A stretch of DNA of 64,000 nt from Adiantum capillus-veneris (taxonomy: Eukaryota > Streptophyta > Polypodiopsida > Polypodiales > Pteridaceae), in the NCBI GenBank assembly GCA_014529385.2, contig CM043944.1, positions 84,445,884 through 84,509,883 of the forward strand, in the 5' to 3' direction. The position numbers were made by a program, and so were the translations under genes. A model generated the notes under the pieces. It searched no databases and was not told the origin of the DNA. It was given only the letters and a program-made list of their open reading frames with translations. Below, piece by piece: positions 36,751 to 49,451 of this stretch; position 1 is the first letter of the stretch; each line of letters begins with the position of its first letter.

Positions 36751-37210
36751 GAGGAGAATAGCAGGCCTCTTTCCATCCCATGAAAGCTGCAGATCGATGC
36801 TGAGAAGCCGACGAGCGGCAGTTAACGCTGATGAGCAAGGGCTTTGAAGCTACAAACAGTTCCAAGGCGGGCCGCGTTTGGCGAAGGCGATGAGGAGAGG
36901 AGCCGTAGGCAGGAGCCGACGAGGACGAGGGCAGCTAAAAGCACGCGAAGAGACAGTGGGACGAGCAGAGGTGATTGCTGCCTTGAAGGTTGACGAGCGC
37001 GTCACTGTCAGGGCGGCTTTTGTGGCGAGGGCGACAAGGAGGAGAATAGCAGGCCTCTTTGCATCCCATGAAAAAGCTGCAGACCGATGCTGAGAAGCCG
37101 ATGAGCGGCAGTTAACGCTGATGAGCAAGCGCTTTGAAGCTGCAACAGTTCCAAGGGAGGCCGCTTTCGACGAGAGCGACAAGGACGTCAACTGGGGCAT
37201 CAGAGAGCCG
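36751..37210 (+). repeat. repeat R, copies 2 and 3
   Basis: Copy 2 (36751-36939) lacks the first 50 bases of R; copy 3 (36986-37210) is full length and closer to copy 1. Copy 2 directly follows repeat S1. Confidence 0.85.
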
Positions 37211-37948
37211 TCGTGCACGGCCGTCAAGCAACAGGAGCATCAACTGCGGAAGAGCACGCGAGGGCCGAAAGTGTGCAGGGGAAACATCAACAGGAAAGGT
37301 TGATAGGGGGCATCATCAAGGGCTGTGCGAGGTCAAGCAGCAGGAGACCAAGAAAGCAGGGTCGCATGAGCAATTTGCAGGAGGTGGCCGTCAACGAAGC
37401 TAGTGAGGAGCATGAACTACAGTAGAAAACCACCTTTGAAGAGGAAAGCCGTCAAACAAGACAACGCGGGATCGTGAAGTCAAGCAAGGAGATGAGCGAA
37501 GGTGGCAGGTATTGTGCCTGCACTAACACCAGGAGGATTTTTGAGGCTTATTGAAAAAAAAAATAGACTTATTATTTTAAAGATGTTAAGAGTCCATTCT
37601 TATGCGAAATCTCAACCAAGAGGATCGTCGAGCTAAAGAGTGCCGAGAGCAACAATACAATGAGGAGGAGATGACATTCATTGAGTTGACGACGTGCAAT
37701 GTTGCAAAGTTGATGAAGAGTTGAAGTAGACGATGTTGGCGTACTGTTTGGAGGCCGTCGACAAGCAAACAGTGCAAGGAGTAGCATAAGGTCTTCTATG
37801 AGATCCTAGCTACAAGAGTCAGCAATGTTAAAACTTCTTCGAGATTCAGCAGTGTTAAAGCTTCTACGAGATTCAACAGTGTTAAAATTTCAACGAGATA
37901 TCTTTCAAAACAAAAAGAAGAAGGGATTACCTTGGTGAAGTGATGACA
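37211..37948 (+). other. GC-rich region between R3 and S2, no gene recognised
   Basis: It contains short open frames rich in Lys, Arg and Ser. A triplicated word TCTACGAGATTCA / CTTCGAGATTCA near 37834-37880 is the only local repeat seen. Confidence 0.4.
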
Positions 37949-38168
37949 AAGTGAGTGCACGTGAAGGTGGTCGGGAAGAGTAAGGGAAGGGCATTGAGGC
38001 CATACAGATTTGGCATTTGCACTTTCGCTCATAGTCTTGGCAAGTTCAAGAGCACTTGTTGCCTATTGCGATCAAGTTATTTTTTTGTATTCAGATTTTA
38101 GTTCATTAAGCAATTTAATTCAAAGTGTTCTTTTGTGCTATATTCTCTTGAGATGTGCATCTTTCTCT
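37949..38168 (+). repeat. repeat S, copy 2
   Basis: Close copy of 36530-36749. Confidence 0.88.
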
Positions 38169-38408
38169 CACCGTTTCCCATAGCGAGCAGCCTGATGCTA
38201 ACCCCCGGCTCAATTCGTGAACATAAAAATCCCTCGACAACGCGTGCACACGCGCACACACACACACACATTTAAACATGACAGTTTGATTTTACCCTTA
38301 GTAGAGGAGAGCTTTCTGTCTCAGTTCAATTTCTTGTTCGGGATCCCTATCCTGTATTTTCATCCTTGGTGGTAGATTGGCAGCCCATACTCATTTCCGT
38401 TCTTCTTC

Positions 38409-38518
38409 CAAAGACTGAGTTGTTTTTGTGATAATCATTTTCCTTAGTCTAAAAAGCCAACTATCTTTTGAATTGTTATGTTCTTTTGTGTATAAGTATA
38501 AGTATAAAAACAACAACA

Positions 38519-38600
<82 letters not shown>
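38409..38600 (+). repeat. repeat T, copy 2, ending in (CA)n
   Basis: CAAAGACTGAGTTGTTTTTG to 38518, then about 40 CA units. It matches 34876-35034 in the same orientation. Confidence 0.88.
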
Positions 38601-38604
<4 letters not shown>

Positions 38605-41414
38605 ACGAACGCAGGTGCGCGTGCGCACACACACACAGACACATCCAACTTCCCATAAGGAAAATGGGAGCTACTTTGGACAAGTGGCATAGCCAAACTT
38701 AGAAGGACTAGAGTCAGCTTGCTAAATATGGTGGATTGTATAAACCTTATACTTTTACTTTTCCCTTGCATTAATTAAAAGCCATAGTCTTAGCGTCAAT
38801 TCAACTAGCTCTTCTACAAGACCTTTATACTATCCTTTTGAGCTTATATGAAGCTAACACGGGCTAGTGCCTACCTGCTTATTTAGAACCTATCCTAAAT
38901 TAAGATGGACTCTGGTAAAATTAAACTTATCCTTGAGCTTTGAAGCTACACCTCCTATGTAAAACCTTATCACAATCCTTGGGAGGTTCTATGAAGCTAG
39001 TCCCAAAACCTACCAGATTTAGACCTAGTAAATTTAGACTATCTCTAGCAAGTTCAAATTCACCTTAAGGTTTCCCAAACTTCATTCTGAGAGTCTAATG
39101 AATAAATTTAATTACTTAAAATTTACACAACTAGTTTCTATTCTTAGACTCCTATAAATGCTCTAATTAGCTCCCTTTGTCTTGTACCTTTAATCAAGGT
39201 TTCTCTTTGAGATAGACATATCCTACCTTAATATGTAACTTTGACTTGGGATAATTAAATAGCAATTATCCTTGATCTTTTATAGATTTCTTTCCTTTGG
39301 TCCCAAGCCTTTGACTTAAATAAGTCTAGAATCACTTTAAACAATTTCTCTTGTTCTCTGTTATTTTTTTCAAACTTAACTGGCCAATTTAAGATGGAAA
39401 CTACGTTTAAAAGGTTAGAAATTAATCTTTATGAAATTATTTAGCAAGACTAATGGCACTTTGATTATCACATCAAAGTGATGTACTCGATAGTGGAGGA
39501 TGACCAATATCAACAAGTATTTGTTGTAGCCATACTAACTCTCAAGATGCTAAAGATGCAAGTACATATTTAGCCTCTGTGGTAGAAATTGTTACACATT
39601 TTTGCTTCTTGTTGGTGTAAGAAACAAGACATCTATTGACATGCACGTGCAACGCCTACTATCAAGCAACCTTAGGCTGAAGGACGTAACTATGGTCGAT
39701 TTTCTTGCTTTCTAAGAAGAATCAAATATTGTAGCAAAGCTTGGGAGATTGGATAATGGAGCTTTGAGCCAAAGCCATGAACATTGATAGAAAAAAATCA
39801 AAGCCTGTTTAAAGCTTTTGGGGAATCTTATTTAACATTAGTAAACAGAAGTTCACAACAACACTAAAATTTTGTTTTTTCTCACAAAACAGGATTTGCC
39901 ATGGCAGCATTGGTGTTTTGAAAAATCTTGCAAAGCATTAGTTGAAAGTGAAAAGGGGCAACACACCAAAACTTAAAACAACGTTGGATGTTGAAGCCTC
40001 CTACAGTAACGCTAGCACACCTTCAAGATTTTATAGCACTAGAAAACTATATGAGACTGCAATGTGACATGGGACTGAGTCTAGCCAAACTATAAAGTGC
40101 TCTCAATGCTTGCACGGGATTCTAAGTTCAAGGTGTCTAGGCATCATTCGTACCTTTTAAACAGCGATTGCCATTGTCTTTTGTTTATGGGAAGGGGGTT
40201 AACGCGGCCAATAAAACGCTCGTGGAAACAAGTTCTAACCGCTAGTTTTGTGACATCCTGCATGTTTGGGTGGACGCGTGTGACATGGGCCTAACTATTA
40301 CCCTTTAATTATTACGATTTAGTATTACCCATTGATTCAATTCATTCAAATGGTAATGCCGAGAGATGTCTTGTTGATATTCTAATGTGCTTGCATGATA
40401 AAACCCTGTTGGTACCCAGTGATGCCATTGTGAGCATCATTGCAAGTGCAGATGGCTAAACTAATAGCAATGTAGGGAATCACAAACTTTAGATGATTGA
40501 GTTGACCTACTATGGCAATCTTTTCCCACAAAGAATTGCATGTAGTCATCCACGGTGCCATGAACAATGGCTACTAGCTAGAAACAAAAGCTCATGCTCA
40601 TTAAATTTTCTTATTGTTGTCACCTTCCATTGCATATACCTATAGCTAGTAGAAAGAGATGGAGAAAAAAAAATGTTTCTATGAGACACCAAGCCATTAT
40701 TGCTTATGTAAGGATTTTTTGAGTGACTGAGAACGATGATTCACTTCTTAAGTTTATTTTCTGATGTTTCTGTGGCATGACACGTGCATTTCATATGGAT
40801 ATGTAGCTTGTTGCCTGCCCAATACATTGTTTTGAGCTTTGGATATATTTTATTTTAAATTGAAAAAATAACTTTCATGTTGTTTTAGATAATGGGATGG
40901 CCAACTCAAATCCAATATGGATTGATGCTTACAAAAAATTGGAGCTTAAGCTCATGTAGATGCCTCCATTGTAAGCCTTGGCCAATAAAAGTTGTATAAT
41001 TGGTAGGGTAATCGTAGGACAATTACTTGGTCAATAATAATTACAAAAAGATTCTCTATTATGATTGAAAAAAATTGTAGGGTGCTTTCTACCGTTATTG
41101 ACCCAACAAAAGAGCCAAAAATTTCACTTCATTTAGATTAGAAGTTACGAATGTCTAAGCTCGTTGATACGTCACTCTCAGTGTAGATGGTTTTTTGAAT
41201 AATAGCAATATGTCACCTATTTATATTAATGGTGATGCTCCTATGATATTGCATGAGCGCACATGCTCTCATTGTCATGCATCTACAAGATGAGCTTATA
41301 AACTACTCGGATATAGGTGTAGTGAATCGTGAAGATTGTGTGAAAATATACGTGAGAAGGATAAAAAAAGGTGATTAGATCAATAGAGTAGAGACATGCT
41401 TTCTCAGATTGATT
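38601..41414. other. AT-rich intergenic DNA, no gene recognised
   Basis: No frame above about 65 codons and no known domain was seen in this 2.8-kb stretch. The left end of the Gypsy relic to the right fades out near 41415. Confidence 0.5.
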
Positions 41415-42850
41415 GCTCGGATTTCTCCTTGCTCGGAAATATTGGCTCGCCATATGGTAGGACTCGTGTTTGTCTAATGAATTAGAGTAGATGATGATAT
41501 CATCAAAGAACACTCCAGTAAAGGTTCAGTGAGGCCTGAATAGCTTCTCCATCAAGCGGTTGAATGTGGATGGTGCATTGATCAAGCCAAAAGGCATGAC
41601 AATATATTCGTAAAGACCAAACGTAGTGCGAAATGCGGTCTTTACAATGTCTTGATCAACTATCCTTATTTGATAATAGCCACTTTTTAGGTCAATCCTA
41701 CTGAAGTAGGTGGACCCTTGTAGCTTATCAAATAGGTCTTCTACCCGTGGAATGGGAAGCCTATTCTTGATAGTGATCCTATTTAGTGCTCTATAGTCGA
41801 CACACATTTGATATGTGCCGTCTTTCTTTTGCACTAGTAACACGGGTGAGCAAAATGAAGATGAGCTAGGCCTAACCATGCCCTTCTCAAATAACTCATG
41901 CACTTGCGACATAATCTCCTCTTGTTGAGCTTGAGAAACTCTATAAGGATGTTTGTTAGGCGGTGAACTTCCTGGAAGAAGTTCAATTGCATGGTCATCA
42001 TTGCCTCGTTTAGGAGGTAGCTCATAGGGGATGTCGTCAATAAAGACATCTTGAAACCCCTTGAGAAAAATGGATAACTCTAATTCCTTGTGAGTGTGTA
42101 TTTTTCTTTTGCTAAAACATTAGGTTCACTTTGAGAATCTTTAACAAAAATCACGTACATGGAAATAGAGCTCTTTATTGACTTATTGAAAGCTTGTGTA
42201 TGTACAATGGGTATGGTGTTACCCATTTTCTTGGCATCGATGTACATATCTTTTTCCCTGAACCTAAAGTAGATTCTTCTTTCAGGGAATTTAACATTGG
42301 CATCCATGCGATCAAACCATGGTGCCCCTAGGATTACATCCTTGTGCTTGAGAGGAGAGATAAAGAAGTCTTCTTTGTCCACATAGCTTTGGACATGAAG
42401 CCTTAATTTCCCGATTAAGGGAGTGACTGAAGCTTCTTGCCCCTTGAAAGCACCATCTGCGGGTAGTACATCTCCCATCTGGTAAGCTTGTATGCTTAGC
42501 TTGGTGGCCAACTCTGTGGATATGAAATTGTGAGTAGAACTAGGGTTAAAGAGAATAAAATCATCATGTTCTCTTACCTTTCCCCAAGCATGGTATAGAG
42601 GAGATCCTTTGTGGTGAGTTTGCTCCTCTTGGATTTCAACCAAGGTAGCTCTAGGAGGCTCGTGGCGGGTGTTCTTTTGGGGACAAGCGCAGTACACATG
42701 CCCTTGCTCGCCGCACTTGAAACACCGGTTATCCTTGCAATAACCCTCAAGCTCTTCAGGAGAGAGTTTGTTTTTGACTTTGTAAACTCCCTTCTCCTTA
42801 GCTTTGTTGGAATTGCCCTTAGGAGACCCTTAATCTTTTGAAAAGATTCT
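41415..42850 (-). pseudogene. Gypsy gag zinc knuckle, protease and N-terminal reverse transcriptase
   Basis: Leftwards from 42850 the reading gives a gag end with KLSPEELEGYCKDNRCFKCG, so the knuckle is C-F-K-C-G-E-Q-G-H. Protease follows from 42697, but its active site reads FNPSSTHNF where the family has D-S-G-A-(S/T)-H-(N/S)-F, so the catalytic Asp is lost. The C-terminal protease motif DVILGAPWFDRM is kept. After a stop near 42080 come [20 protein letters not shown] and RT with [33 protein letters not shown] and [24 protein letters not shown] near 41527 precedes FFDDIIIYS, the catalytic YxDD-type box. RT ends there; thumb, RNase H and the remainder are missing. Confidence 0.88.
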
Positions 42851-43600
42851 TGTAGGTCTCGGCTATACTCATCTACAACGAAGATCTTCCCGTGTACCGT
42901 AAGTAGCAGGGGACTTCTTGATCTTCCCTCAATTACCTCAAAAGGTGCTTTTCCCGTGGAAGTATGTACAATGTTATTGTAGGCATACTCCACTAAGGGT
43001 AAGTACTTCTCCCATTGGGATCTTTGATCTACTTCTGTTACATAGGCTTTTAGTAGATCGAGGATTGTTAGGTTAGCTATTTCACTTTGGCCATCCTTTT
43101 GCAGGTGATAGGCCGAAGAGAAATTTATCCTCGTTCCTAAATTCTCAAAGAGACCCTTCCAAAAATTAATGGTCATTGTGGGATCTCTATCCGACACTAT
43201 AGACATTGGCAAGCCATGGTACTTGAAGATTTGTGAAATGAAGAGGGTATCCATTTGATGGGCTTTGATAGTCTTTTTGACAAGTATAAAATGAGCTTGT
43301 TTGCTAAACCTATCTACTATCATCCATATTCCCGTATTCCCATGGATCGACTTAGGCAATCCAAAGATAAAATCCATGGATATGCTCTCCCATGGTGAAT
43401 TAGGGATTGGCAAAGGTTGAAGAAATCCAGGTTGCTTCCCTCTATCAAACTTCGTTTTTTGGCATACCACGCATTTAGAAACATACTATTGTATATTTGC
43501 TTTCATGGTAGGCCCATAGAAATATGTTTCAATTCCCTTTAGGGTAGACTGTCTATATTCACTTTGGAAGAGTTGAGCATATCTAAGTCATGTCGCTCAT
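42851..43600 (-). pseudogene. Gypsy integrase, placed upstream of gag-protease-RT
   Basis: Leftwards from 43600 the frame shows the end of the zinc domain (LKGIETYFYGPTMK, a stop, then CVVCQKTKFDRG) and the integrase core from 43470: MDFIFGLPKS, VSDRDPTMT and KDGQSEIAN, matching the three DDE positions. YLPLVEYAYNNIVHTSTGKA and DEYSRDLQESFQKIKG follow. The frame then runs straight into gag knuckle sequence near 42850 instead of the integrase C-terminus and chromodomain. The core closely resembles that of the chromovirus at 1-2013. The order integrase-gag-protease-RT is not that of any Gypsy element, so a rearrangement joined two copies or two ends of one. Confidence 0.88.
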
Positions 43601-44401
43601 GTTGGATGAGATGAGCATAAGAGTCAATGTCTATAACTTAAAATTGGTGGAGTGTCGTAGAGTCCAACACTCACGTACAGTGCACAATAAGATGAGAGCA
43701 CATATCCTCGACAATGAAAACCATTTTTAAAGGGGTGCCATCTTGCAAAGCCATGTCATATGCTTTTATAGCTACACCAACTTTCTGAAGAACCCCTCAA
43801 AATCTTTCTTGCACAGCATATTGTTCTCCATGCATTTCTGTGTGTGCATAAATAGGATGTCCCATCATCAGACATATACATTAGACACTCTTTTTTGCTT
43901 CCACTTATGCAGCTTGAGTGGACTACAATAGGCAAACCAATGTTCCATCATGCTACCCTTTTATAAATTTGCTGCCTTTTTAATTCCTTATCTATTAGCA
44001 AATAATCCCTTGAGTGCTTTATTAATATTTCCCATGCTAATAAGTACTCCAATAATGCACGTATCCCAAAGGCACCTTTTTTCCACTGGGTTTTTTGCTT
44101 TGGTCATCCAGGTAGTAGACCCTAGTTTAGAACCTCATCATTCTACTTCCCTTTTACATACTTTTCATAAATAAACAGTAGCCTCATCATTATGGTATTA
44201 CAACGGACAAATTTAACATCATCTCTCATAACAACCATATTCCAACCAATGAAGATCCTGCAGCAAATTGAACCTCATCAACAAATTCAACGACAAATGA
44301 AGACAATCAGCCCATCAACAACCAATCAAAAACCTTCCACAACCTCCACGGACACTTTTCAACAGTGCTCGAGGACGGGCACTAAAATTTAAAGGGGAGA
44401 A
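43601..44401 (+). other. region before an LTR; internal 3' end of an LTR element at 44190-44401
   Basis: No domain is recognised. The last 200 bases form an open plus frame (44192-44392) rich in Gln and Thr. They end in TTTAAAGGGGAGAA, a polypurine tract touching the LTR start at 44402, as expected for the 3' end of an internal region. Confidence 0.45.
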
Positions 44402-45317
44402 TGTTAACTGAGTCAACGTTAGTTAACAGAAGCTGCTAAAGCCGAGCCTTATGGATGTTGAGGATGAATACAAAGAAGCAGTGAAGATTGGAGTTACACA
44501 TTTTCCACATTTTTTCGAAATGGTCATGTATTGTAAATTCCCAACTTATTTCAAGCGATTGTAATATTTTAATGTGTTACGGGCTCAATGGGAGTTCCAA
44601 GTTGTAAAGAACAGGTTAGTAGTGTGCTTAGGTTGCAGATTCAGTAAATGGTGGAGCCTTAAAGGCCTTGGGTACCCGGACATTGCATATTTTTACCCTA
44701 GGTATATAAGGGAGGGTGTAAAAGAAATTAGGGTTCTCAAGCTCATTTGTTGAGAGCACTCTTTGGTGAGAGATCTTGAGGTGTGTGGCTATGGAGTCCT
44801 TGAGCTTCTCCTTGCTCATGTGACTTGATTAACACTAATCAATGCTTAATTCTCTTTCACTATGCCTCTCTCATGCTTCTTGTGATTGCTAATGATGCTT
44901 AGATTAGCTAAATCGTCACTAATTAGTGATTAATCCCTCTCTTATCTTGTGTGATTTCCCTCTTTTGCTTGTATGTGTATGTGGTTTGATTGGAGTGTGG
45001 TGCTCGATAGATCTATGTGTGTGCGCCTGCGATTAGTGTGTTGCATGATAGGATTAGTGTTATGTGCATCTTGCAATCGTTAGTGTGAGTGATTGGGTTG
45101 ATTGGAGGTGAAGGGAAGTGGATGTGGAGATTGTCCATCATTGTGGCTTAGCTCCTCTATAGGCCGAGAAGCTCACCTCGTGTAGTCACCATTCGTGTTG
45201 CCATGATTAGCTCACTAATCGTGTGAGTGTTTCCATGCCCTAGCGGGGTAGCTTATCCCTCTTGATTGATAATTTTTGTTGGTCATTGCAGCTATGCAAC
45301 GATGGAAACCCCCAACA
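44402..45317 (+). repeat. LTR (full copy)
   Basis: Starts TGTTAACTGAGTCAACG and ends CCCCCAACA. Its last 290 bases match 51747-52038. A purine tract lies directly before it and a primer-site-like sequence directly after it, so it could have served as both a 3' and a 5' LTR. Confidence 0.82.
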
Positions 45318-47020
45318 TTTGGTGCAGTTGCCAGGGACGATGGCCTACGCTAGTGTAATTGTGGCATAATCGGATGTGTTTTCCTCACTAATCTCACTAC
45401 TAATTTTACTTGTGTGTTTATGTTTTTGTGGATTTTGGATGTGTGTGCATGAAGCAATGTGTTCATTTTCCCCTAATTTGTCACTGTATCTTGCCAATTG
45501 TGTATTTACACACTCTAATTTGACACTAACCCCTTGCTAGTTTCACTAATTTTGCTAACTTACACACTAATTTGCTACCAAGGATTGGAGCTTTCAATGG
45601 TTCAATCGATCTTCAATGGAAAGGTAATCAAGGTGGTATTCTCAACCTCTCTAATATCTAAACATGTGTAGAATTGTGTAGAGACTCCACAATGATGATG
45701 CAATGTTGATGCTATGTTAATTGCAATGCAATGTTGATGCTATGATGCTTTGAAATTTTTTGGATTGTTAGTTTTCATGTCGTCGTAATGCCGCAATTTT
45801 CCAAATTTGGTGGCATATGAAATAGACAAGTTTCAATTGCTAATTGGTGAAAGTGTGTTGCATATTGTGTGCTTAATTGATCTAATTACATGCTTGAATG
45901 GTCAATTGCAAGTGTGTGTGCATTCTAATTGAGTGTGTGTATGTTTAATTTTAGATGTGTGTACACTATTTTGCCCTTGATTGTGCACCTAAAAATCAAT
46001 GTGTGTTTGATGATTTTCCAATTGTGATGGTTGATTTGTGTTGTGGTCATGCCCAACTAAAAATTTGTGAAATCACATTGCAATTTCGAGAAGATTAACC
46101 TTTTTGTGTGCGCACCTAAATATTGGTAAAAATTACCAATTAATAGTGTGTGTGTGCGTGCCTAAAAAGTGCTTAATGTACGTGATTAATTCAATGTTTG
46201 ATTGCATATTTGATGTGTGTAATGGTTAATGAGCTCAAAACAGGGATTTACACACTCCAAATGCGTCAAAGTTTTGACCTAATTTTGTCGTTAATTTTGT
46301 CGATTTAATTGCCTAGTTTGGATTTTATTGATCAAATTATTTGGCAATTGAATTGATGTGATTTTTGTGATTTAATTGCACTGCACTAATCTCCTATGTA
46401 TGGAGAATTTTTAGAAATTTTTTTGGGTATTATTTGGATAATTTTTACAGTGGTTTGGTAATTTTTTGCTATTTTTTGCATTATTTTTTGCTCAATTCCG
46501 TAAAAAATTGATATTTTGCAATCTTTACGAGCTGTTTTAAATGTGTGTTTATGTCTTGATTTTGAGCGCAATTGGGCTTTCGTTCACTAAATTTTGAGCG
46601 ATTTGGTATTTTTATGGACCGGGTTGATGATTTTGTCGAATTTGGCTTTTTTGATGAAAACTACTATTTTTGATGTGCTTATGCGTGTTGAAAGTGTTTG
46701 ATTGTGACTGCCGATGATTTTTAGAGATTTCTAGAATTTTTTGGGATTTTTCAGGTAATTTTTGGGATTTTCAGATGATTTTTTGTGTTCTCGAGTGATT
46801 TTCGGCCTAATTTTGGCTTTTTTGGACGTTTGAAAAAAAAAAAAGGATTCTCGAGATTCGACGCTCGTGCCTTTCGGTGCATGAATTCTCTGTGTCACAT
46901 AGATCTTTACTGTCTGTTGGGATAGTTTCCTTTGACATTAAAATACTCTTCTTCTTCTTCTCTCTTTGTGTGAACCCACCGCATCACACACACTCCCACT
47001 CTCCACTACAAGTGATAATT

Positions 47021-47085
<65 letters not shown>

Positions 47086-47165
47086 CTCCCTCTCTCACCC
47101 AAACTAACGATTATCTTCTCTCTCTCTAACTTTCCCTCTCTCTCCTTCCCACTCACGCTTATTAA

Positions 47166-47236
<71 letters not shown>

Positions 47237-48573
47237 TGTCCTTTTCAACACACACACACACACACTCCCGCCCTCCCCTTTGTCGTGTACCTAGGCCCCA
47301 CCTCTCTCCTGTGTGGACGCACCCTGCCTCTCTCTTCTCTCTACTGTGTGCGTCCCTGTCGCTGACGGCGCTAACAGCCCACGCGCGTGCCATCACTACC
47401 TTCAACTCCTCAGTCTTCCCTGCCACGTCAGTACCGTGTGCCCTCTCTCTCTCTCTCTCTCTCTCTCTCACGTGCTGCACGCTAGGGCCCGCCTTCACTC
47501 ACGCTGCTTCTCCTGTTTCGTGCGCTCGCGCCCTGCAACTTCCACAATCAACGCGCTGTTGTCAGCCACGCAAGTCAACGCCACCACGGCCGCAAGGTAA
47601 GCAGGTAAGTCCCAGGTAAAAAAAACATTACTTTTATTTTTTGTAGTTAATTTCAATAATTAATTTATTTTTTAAAAAAATCATCACAAAAACCTTTTAA
47701 AAAGCCAAAATTCACAAAATAAAAAGAAAAAAGGTTTAGAAAATTACAAAAAAGTAGAAAAACTTATAAAAAAAGAAAATCACAAAAAATCCAATAATTA
47801 AAAAAAAATGTTTAGAAAATTACCAAAAAATAACAAACTCATCAAAAATTTATGAAAAAAGCAAAAACCTTACAAAAATTTCATAAATATAAAAAATGAC
47901 ACAAATAAATCACCAAAAAACTTATAGAAAATAAAAACCTCAGAGAAAATTCATAAAATTCATAAACTGTCGGAAAACATTCACATATAAATCATAAAAA
48001 TTGTAGAAAATTCCTAACAGCTCATAGCAAATCATAAAATAGAAAATTGACCTAAAACAATCACAATAAATCAAAAAAATTTCATAAAACCTTCAAAAAT
48101 TCCAAAAAATGAACAAAACTCACAGAAAAGTTAGAAAATTCATAGAAAAATTCCTTAAAAATGAAAACTTTTTCAAAAAAATCATAAAAATAAAAAGAAA
48201 GTCGTTGAAAGAGCCAGAAAGGGGCAAAAAAGCAAAAAAACAGACAGTTGGGAGAATCACACACGCAAATCGAGCAAATCGTAGAAAGCTAGAAAGAGAA
48301 AAAAACGGAGCGAGAAAAAAAACCAACTCAAAGCCGTTTGAGGAGCAGGCAAATTTCAAAAAATTTGCACCCTAGAAATTGGCAGGTGCAAGTGATTGCA
48401 TTGAAAATTGGACGAACAGGGACACAAATCACGGTGAATTGCAGATTAGGCTATTCAGAGCCTAGATTTTTGTCATTTCAAAGGCCCATATCAATTCTGA
48501 CACTATCGAGCTAGAGTTAATAAATCGAGGAGGAGAAATTCTGCTAGGAAATAATTTTTATAGAACCAATCGA
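45318..48573 (+). other. leader of the element: T-rich arm, CT repeats, GC-rich island, A-rich arm
   Basis: 45318-46390 is ordinary AT-rich DNA. 46390-46850 is strongly T-rich (GATTTTT words). 46914-46970 is a member of the TTC-tail family. (CT)n tracts lie at 47023-47072 and 47166-47234, and a short (CA)n at 47249-47264. 47265-47600 is GC-rich and ends in AAGGTAAGCAGGTAAG, which looks like splice donors. 47630-48370 is strongly A-rich on the same strand. No gene was recognised. Confidence 0.6.
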
Positions 48574-49255
48574 CATGGACTCAAATCGAGCCAAGAGTTC
48601 AAGTACGGCAGAGCAAACCAGTAGCAGTGACAACACGAGTACAACTGCAACAGAGTAAATTTTATAGCTATATGGCTACAATGGAGATAAAGTCTTATAT
48701 GCAGATTCAAAAGGCCATAGATACATGATGAGTAGCAAAAGCAGCATAGGAACCAAGCTCCTATTGATCAGAGTAAAGCCAGATTCAAAGAGCTCCCAGA
48801 TGCTCACAGACTTCAGTGGAGCTAGGTATTGCAAGCTCAAAGATGAAGTGCAGATAGAAGTTAAGAAAGTCAACCCAAGTGGTTATCCAGAAATCTGTAC
48901 AATCCAGCAAAACATACAGTTGGTGCATATGCAATCAGGGTCATTGTACATGGATTACAGTGGTCAGATCTATAGTCGAGAACCAGAATTGGAAGATCCA
49001 ACAGATCAACCAATTCAAGCAAGTCTAATTGGAGAAAAAAGCCAAAGACGGTACAAAGGTCAAGACGGAGCAATCTATAGCTTGATGCTCAGTGTTCTAA
49101 AAGAAGATGCCGACAGCTTGGCAAGTATAGAAGCAGAAACTTCTCAACTAGAGCTTGACATGATAGAGCCAAATGAAATACCACCAGTCATGGCGTATTG
49201 CTCAGATTGTGGACGAAAAGGTGGACATTTTTTTGAAGATGTCCAAGAAATCTAG
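48574..49255 (+). pseudogene. unknown retroelement ORF, part 1, with two 83-residue repeat units
   Basis: A short Ser/Thr-rich frame starts at 48574 (MDSNRAKSSSTAEQ) and stops at 48657. From about 48670 another frame is open to 49255, with an ATG at 48725; coding clearly begins before that ATG. It holds two copies of a pattern: Y-x-D-x-x-G-x-x-Y (YADSKGHRY at 48698-48724; YMDYSGQIY at 48947-48973), followed 35 residues later by a second box (LTDFSGARY; YKGQDGAIY). The end has CSDCGRKGGHFF, like half a zinc knuckle. I do not recognise the family. Its place before protease suggests a gag-like structural protein. Confidence 0.6.
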
Positions 49256-49451
49256 ACAACAGGGACATATCACCTGCCAAGCATGGCACATAGCAAATTG
49301 GAAATGCAAATCTCGATGTAAGTGCATTTCACTTGTCACTTTGAATGCAATTGGATAATTCTGCATTACCATTAGAAGCACCAGTAAAGCACTGTAAGTT
49401 CAAAATGAGCATAAAGATGCACAGACACCTGAAAAGCTTAAAATTGATTCT

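Noticed and set aside
35674-37227. Conserved protein suggested by similar minus-strand frames at 35964-35674 and 37227-36850
   Set aside because: The similarity follows from repeat R being duplicated at DNA level and does not show selection on a protein.
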